A DNA stretch of 64,000 bases, taken from assembly GCA_030549335.1 (NCBI GenBank), contig CM060190.1, forward strand, positions 69,330,118-69,394,117, given 5' to 3'. Numbering within the stretch: the stretch's first letter is position 1; each line of letters opens with the position of its first letter. Source of the DNA: Pontederia crassipes (taxonomy: Eukaryota > Streptophyta > Magnoliopsida > Commelinales > Pontederiaceae). Position numbers and translations under genes: made by a program. Below the pieces are notes generated by a model. It was not told the DNA's origin, made no database searches, and saw nothing but the letters and a program-made list of their open reading frames with translations. Below are positions 61,205 through 64,000 of the stretch, one piece after another.

Positions 61205-61256
61205 GTTGTTCGTTCCGAGGAAGTTTTTGAGTTGTTCGTTCCGAGGAAGTTTTTGA
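61205..61256. repeat. Exact 26-bp tandem duplication upstream of SEC10
   Basis: Two perfect copies, 61205-61230 and 61231-61256, about 100-150 bp before the SEC10 ATG, in the presumed leader or core promoter. Confidence 0.95.
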
Positions 61257-61319
61257 GTTGTCAAATGCCTCCAAGTTCCACACCTGGAAAACTGAAACCG
61301 GAAGTGCAAGTAGTCTTTG

Positions 61320-63250
61320 ATCTACTATTCCTTGTTTTTCTCCTCCATGTAGACTTCTTCTTAAATCTCCTCTAGTTTAAACTAAAATAACTCTTAATTT
61401 TTTAATATTAATTCAAACCTTTATAAGCCCATAAATTTTAAAATTTAACGAGTAAATATTTAGTCATACTATATATAGATATTCAATATAGGAAACTTTT
61501 ATTTAATTTATAAATATTATTATTCATTTTAATGTTAACATGTCTATTTTTTTCTTATCGACATGATTATGAATTTTTTTATTTACTTTGAATCGAGTCG
61601 GTTAATTTTGTCACCATTTAAATCATAAAATATTTTTTATATAAGTTAACATTACTTTAAAAAATTAATTAATTAATAACAGCGGTGTTTAGTAGATTGA
61701 ACAGTTCCGTTCTTTTGTAGTTCGACCCCATATGTTAATGGCTACTGCATTCGGATTCGATTCGAATCCATTCGATAAAATATCGAGCTCATGTAGATAA
61801 TAGATCAAATATGATTTTTTCAATGGAGACGCACAAGCTATTAGCAATCGATTAATTCAGTGTTCAGAGAAAATTGATATGAATAAATTCTAATCAAAAT
61901 GATAATTTTAAGAATCGAATATGAATTACTAGCATCCAACGATATGAAACAATTTTACTATTCGATTGTACCAATCATTCTTGGTTAAACTTGATTTTCA
62001 ACTTGTTTATTCGAGTACCGAGATAGTCCGATATATGTCATATTCGTCCGTTAATTAATGAGTCATCTAAAAGTTCGATTATTAACATATTTAATTTAAG
62101 TATAGTTTATTATTATATAGTATATATCAATAACATAAATTAGTAAGCTTACATAATAATATACTTAATAATAAGATATGAATAGTTTATTCATTACTAC
62201 TTTTGGTTTATTCTACTATTAATTAAATGTTAATGTAAACAAATAACCAAAAAATGATAAAATATTAAAAAATGTGAGAAAACTAAAGGATATAAATATA
62301 ATGTATTAAGAAAAGCTACAAATAAGAAAATATTGAAAAACAATGTCAAATTTGAAAAAAAAATATTAGAAGGATAAATTACTATTTAAAACATTAAAAC
62401 GGCCTTGCGTGGTCCTTGAGGCATATTGGACTTTAATAGGCTCGATAAAAAGGTTATTAGGTGGTTGGATAATAGACCTTTAAATTAGGGGCTAGTTAAT
62501 ATCAATATATTTAATATCGGACCGAAAATTGAATCAATAAGCCGATTTTAATCAAATTCTATCGAATTGAATCAAATTTTTAATAAAATAATATTATTTT
62601 TATTGATTCTTAAAATATACTGCAAATAAAACATATATAATTAAATCATATTAATAATTATTAAATTAATCAAATAAAAAAATATTTTTATCTTTTCAAT
62701 ATCATTACTTATGATAATTTCAATTTAATAATAATTTCTTATTTCATGAATAAGTTTCTCTTTTGTTTAATTTTTTATTATAATATTTTCACATTTTATT
62801 TTTAAAATTTAAATTTATGAATCATCGCTTAAAAAATATTTTATTAATTATTTCTCTATTAATCTATTTCATATTCTCACACATTCTTACCAAAATCAAC
62901 TTTCTTTTTTCCCCCAATTTTTTAAATTTTTTTTTGCAGTTTTTAAATATTTTTAACAAAATCTAATTGAACCGACTTTCTAGTTCAACTATGTTTTAAC
63001 TGAGTCAACATGATTGAATATATGAGCATACATAAAAAGAATGTAATTTGTCCTTATATTTTATGATTATCAATTAAATTAACCTTTATATTATCAAATC
63101 TTTCATTATTTTTATTTGTTAGAATAATATCTAGTTTCTATAATTAAATTGTTCAAGTTGAAGACTATTGTTCTCATATACCCTCGTGAATTTTATAATG
63201 GTCAAAATAACTTTTTCTCTATATTGCTCTAACTTGGGCCGGGCTTGGAC
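61320..63250. other. Intergenic AT-rich DNA, nothing seen
   Basis: Very AT-rich with short homopolymers. No exon-like sequence, RNA gene or bounded element found. It separates the divergent SEC10 promoter from the gene at the right edge. Confidence 0.6.
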
Positions 63251-63315
63251 CTTCATTGAATCGTAAACCCCCACATAAACCAACTCAACCACAAACCCGG
63301 CCCGCGTTGGGCGAT

Positions 63316-63323
63316 TATTTAAA
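63316..63323 (+). promoter_or_regulatory. TATA-like box of right-edge gene
   Basis: TATTTAAA after a GC-rich stretch (cccggcccgcgttgggcg), followed by CT-rich leader-like sequence about 35 bp later. Position and context fit a plant core promoter. Confidence 0.35.
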
Positions 63324-63958
63324 CCCCAACTCGTCTCCTCTGCAAGAATTACGAAAACGCTTTCGCGCGCGGTCCTCGATCTCCTGCTGCTGCTGCTCCT
63401 CCTCACGTCCGTTGCTTTTCCTGCGGCCTCGGCATCTCTTTATTTCAGAATGGAATTCTCCTAGGTCAGAAAATTTGGTCATCTCGAGCGATTTTAATGA
63501 GAGAAAGATTATATTTTGGGGAGATTTGTATTTGCTTTTCTTTTTTTTTTCGGTGAGAAATTTGCTTTTCTTCTTTCCTGAAACATGAGCTAGTCGATGT
63601 GTATCGTTGCAAGGTTTATCGTGTACTGGTTTTTGGAGAGTTTTCATTTTTTTTCTGCAATCCCTGCATAGTTTGAAAACTTTTAGTCGGTTCGGTTGAT
63701 CACCCTTTATGGATGCTGCTGTCCTGATTTATTGCATCGCCTTTTCGTGTGTATATTAAAACGTTGGATCTTCTTAAATTTCATCAGAAGACGAACACCT
63801 GCAACCTGAAAATAACGGAATTCATGTTTATGCTGTCGTAAAAGGGCGTTCTTGGTTTTAGAGAGCATTTGGATTTGGTGACATCTTTTTTTTAGAGAGC
63901 TTTTCATTGATTGTAGTGATTTTAGGCCTTGATTTTGGAAAAAAGGAAGTAGAAAGAG

Positions 63959-64000
63959 ATGGCATCATCAGATGACGAGGTTGATAGGTTATTTCGAATT
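63959..64000 (+). CDS. Start of a gene, possibly RPB5-like
   Basis: ATG at 63959 opens MASSDDEVDRLFRI and is cut by the window edge. It follows a likely leader with an intron (a 'tttag' acceptor-like site near 63924). An acidic start followed by V-x-R-L-F-R-I is how some plant copies of the shared RNA polymerase subunit RPB5 (RPABC1) begin, but 14 residues cannot establish it. The start codon choice relies on the purine-rich context before it (gaaagagATGG). Confidence 0.4.
   Translation, partial: MASSDDEVDRLFRI

Overview
The window is nuclear DNA of a flowering plant, most likely a monocot. The genes have short exons with GT-AG introns, the intergenic DNA is very AT-rich, GC-rich first exons stand out against it, and plant-type transposable elements are everywhere. 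I suspect a Zingiberales/Musaceae-like genome, but nothing I can read here proves the species.

Three genes can be assembled exon by exon, and a fourth starts at the right edge. (1) 13780..10910, minus: a CDKG-type (PLTSLRE) cyclin-dependent kinase, 7 coding exons, 735 residues, with a probable 5'-UTR intron and a TATA box near 14230. (2) 23787..28445, plus: PTAC14, a plastid SET-domain protein of the plastid transcriptionally active chromosome, 11 exons, 522 residues. (3) 61108..31351, minus: SEC10, an exocyst subunit, 24 exons, 816 residues, spread over almost 30 kb because its introns are full of transposons. (4) From 63959, plus: only 14 codons, perhaps the RNA polymerase subunit RPB5. The genes are unrelated in function (splicing/cell-cycle kinase, plastid transcription, secretion), as is usual for a plant gene neighbourhood.

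Region by region: 1-6.6 kb is repeat-rich intergenic DNA (G-rich tandem repeat, a Tourist-like MITE, a terminal-inverted-repeat element). 6.6-8.6 kb is a decayed RTE-type LINE lacking its reverse transcriptase core. 8.6-14.3 kb holds the kinase gene and flanks. 15.6-16.8 kb is an AT-rich foldback element and 16.9-19.0 kb a probable solo LTR. 19.2-23.6 kb is a complete non-autonomous LTR retrotransposon (LARD type) with 667-bp LTRs, an initiator-tRNA-Met primer site and a 4-bp target duplication; it ends 215 bp before the PTAC14 start codon. 23.8-28.4 kb is PTAC14, with an RTE fragment in intron 9. 28.4-31.0 kb is a geneless AT-rich stretch. 31-61 kb is SEC10, whose introns contain a hAT element with a perfect 8-bp target duplication, a pair of inverted LTRs forming a long palindrome, a second palindrome carrying gag zinc-knuckle sequence, at least seven L1 fragments, RTE fragments including a two-ended mini-copy, two TRIM retrotransposons, a large-TIR MITE and a short plastid ndhA insertion. 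61.3-63.2 kb is AT-rich intergenic DNA before the last gene.

I found no new multi-gene system. The points most worth following are the LTR retrotransposon that has become the immediate upstream sequence of PTAC14, the inverted LTR/gag palindromes inside a SEC10 intron, a tandem duplication that creates a possible in-frame 9-nt micro-exon in SEC10, and an L1 fragment abutting the SEC10 stop codon.
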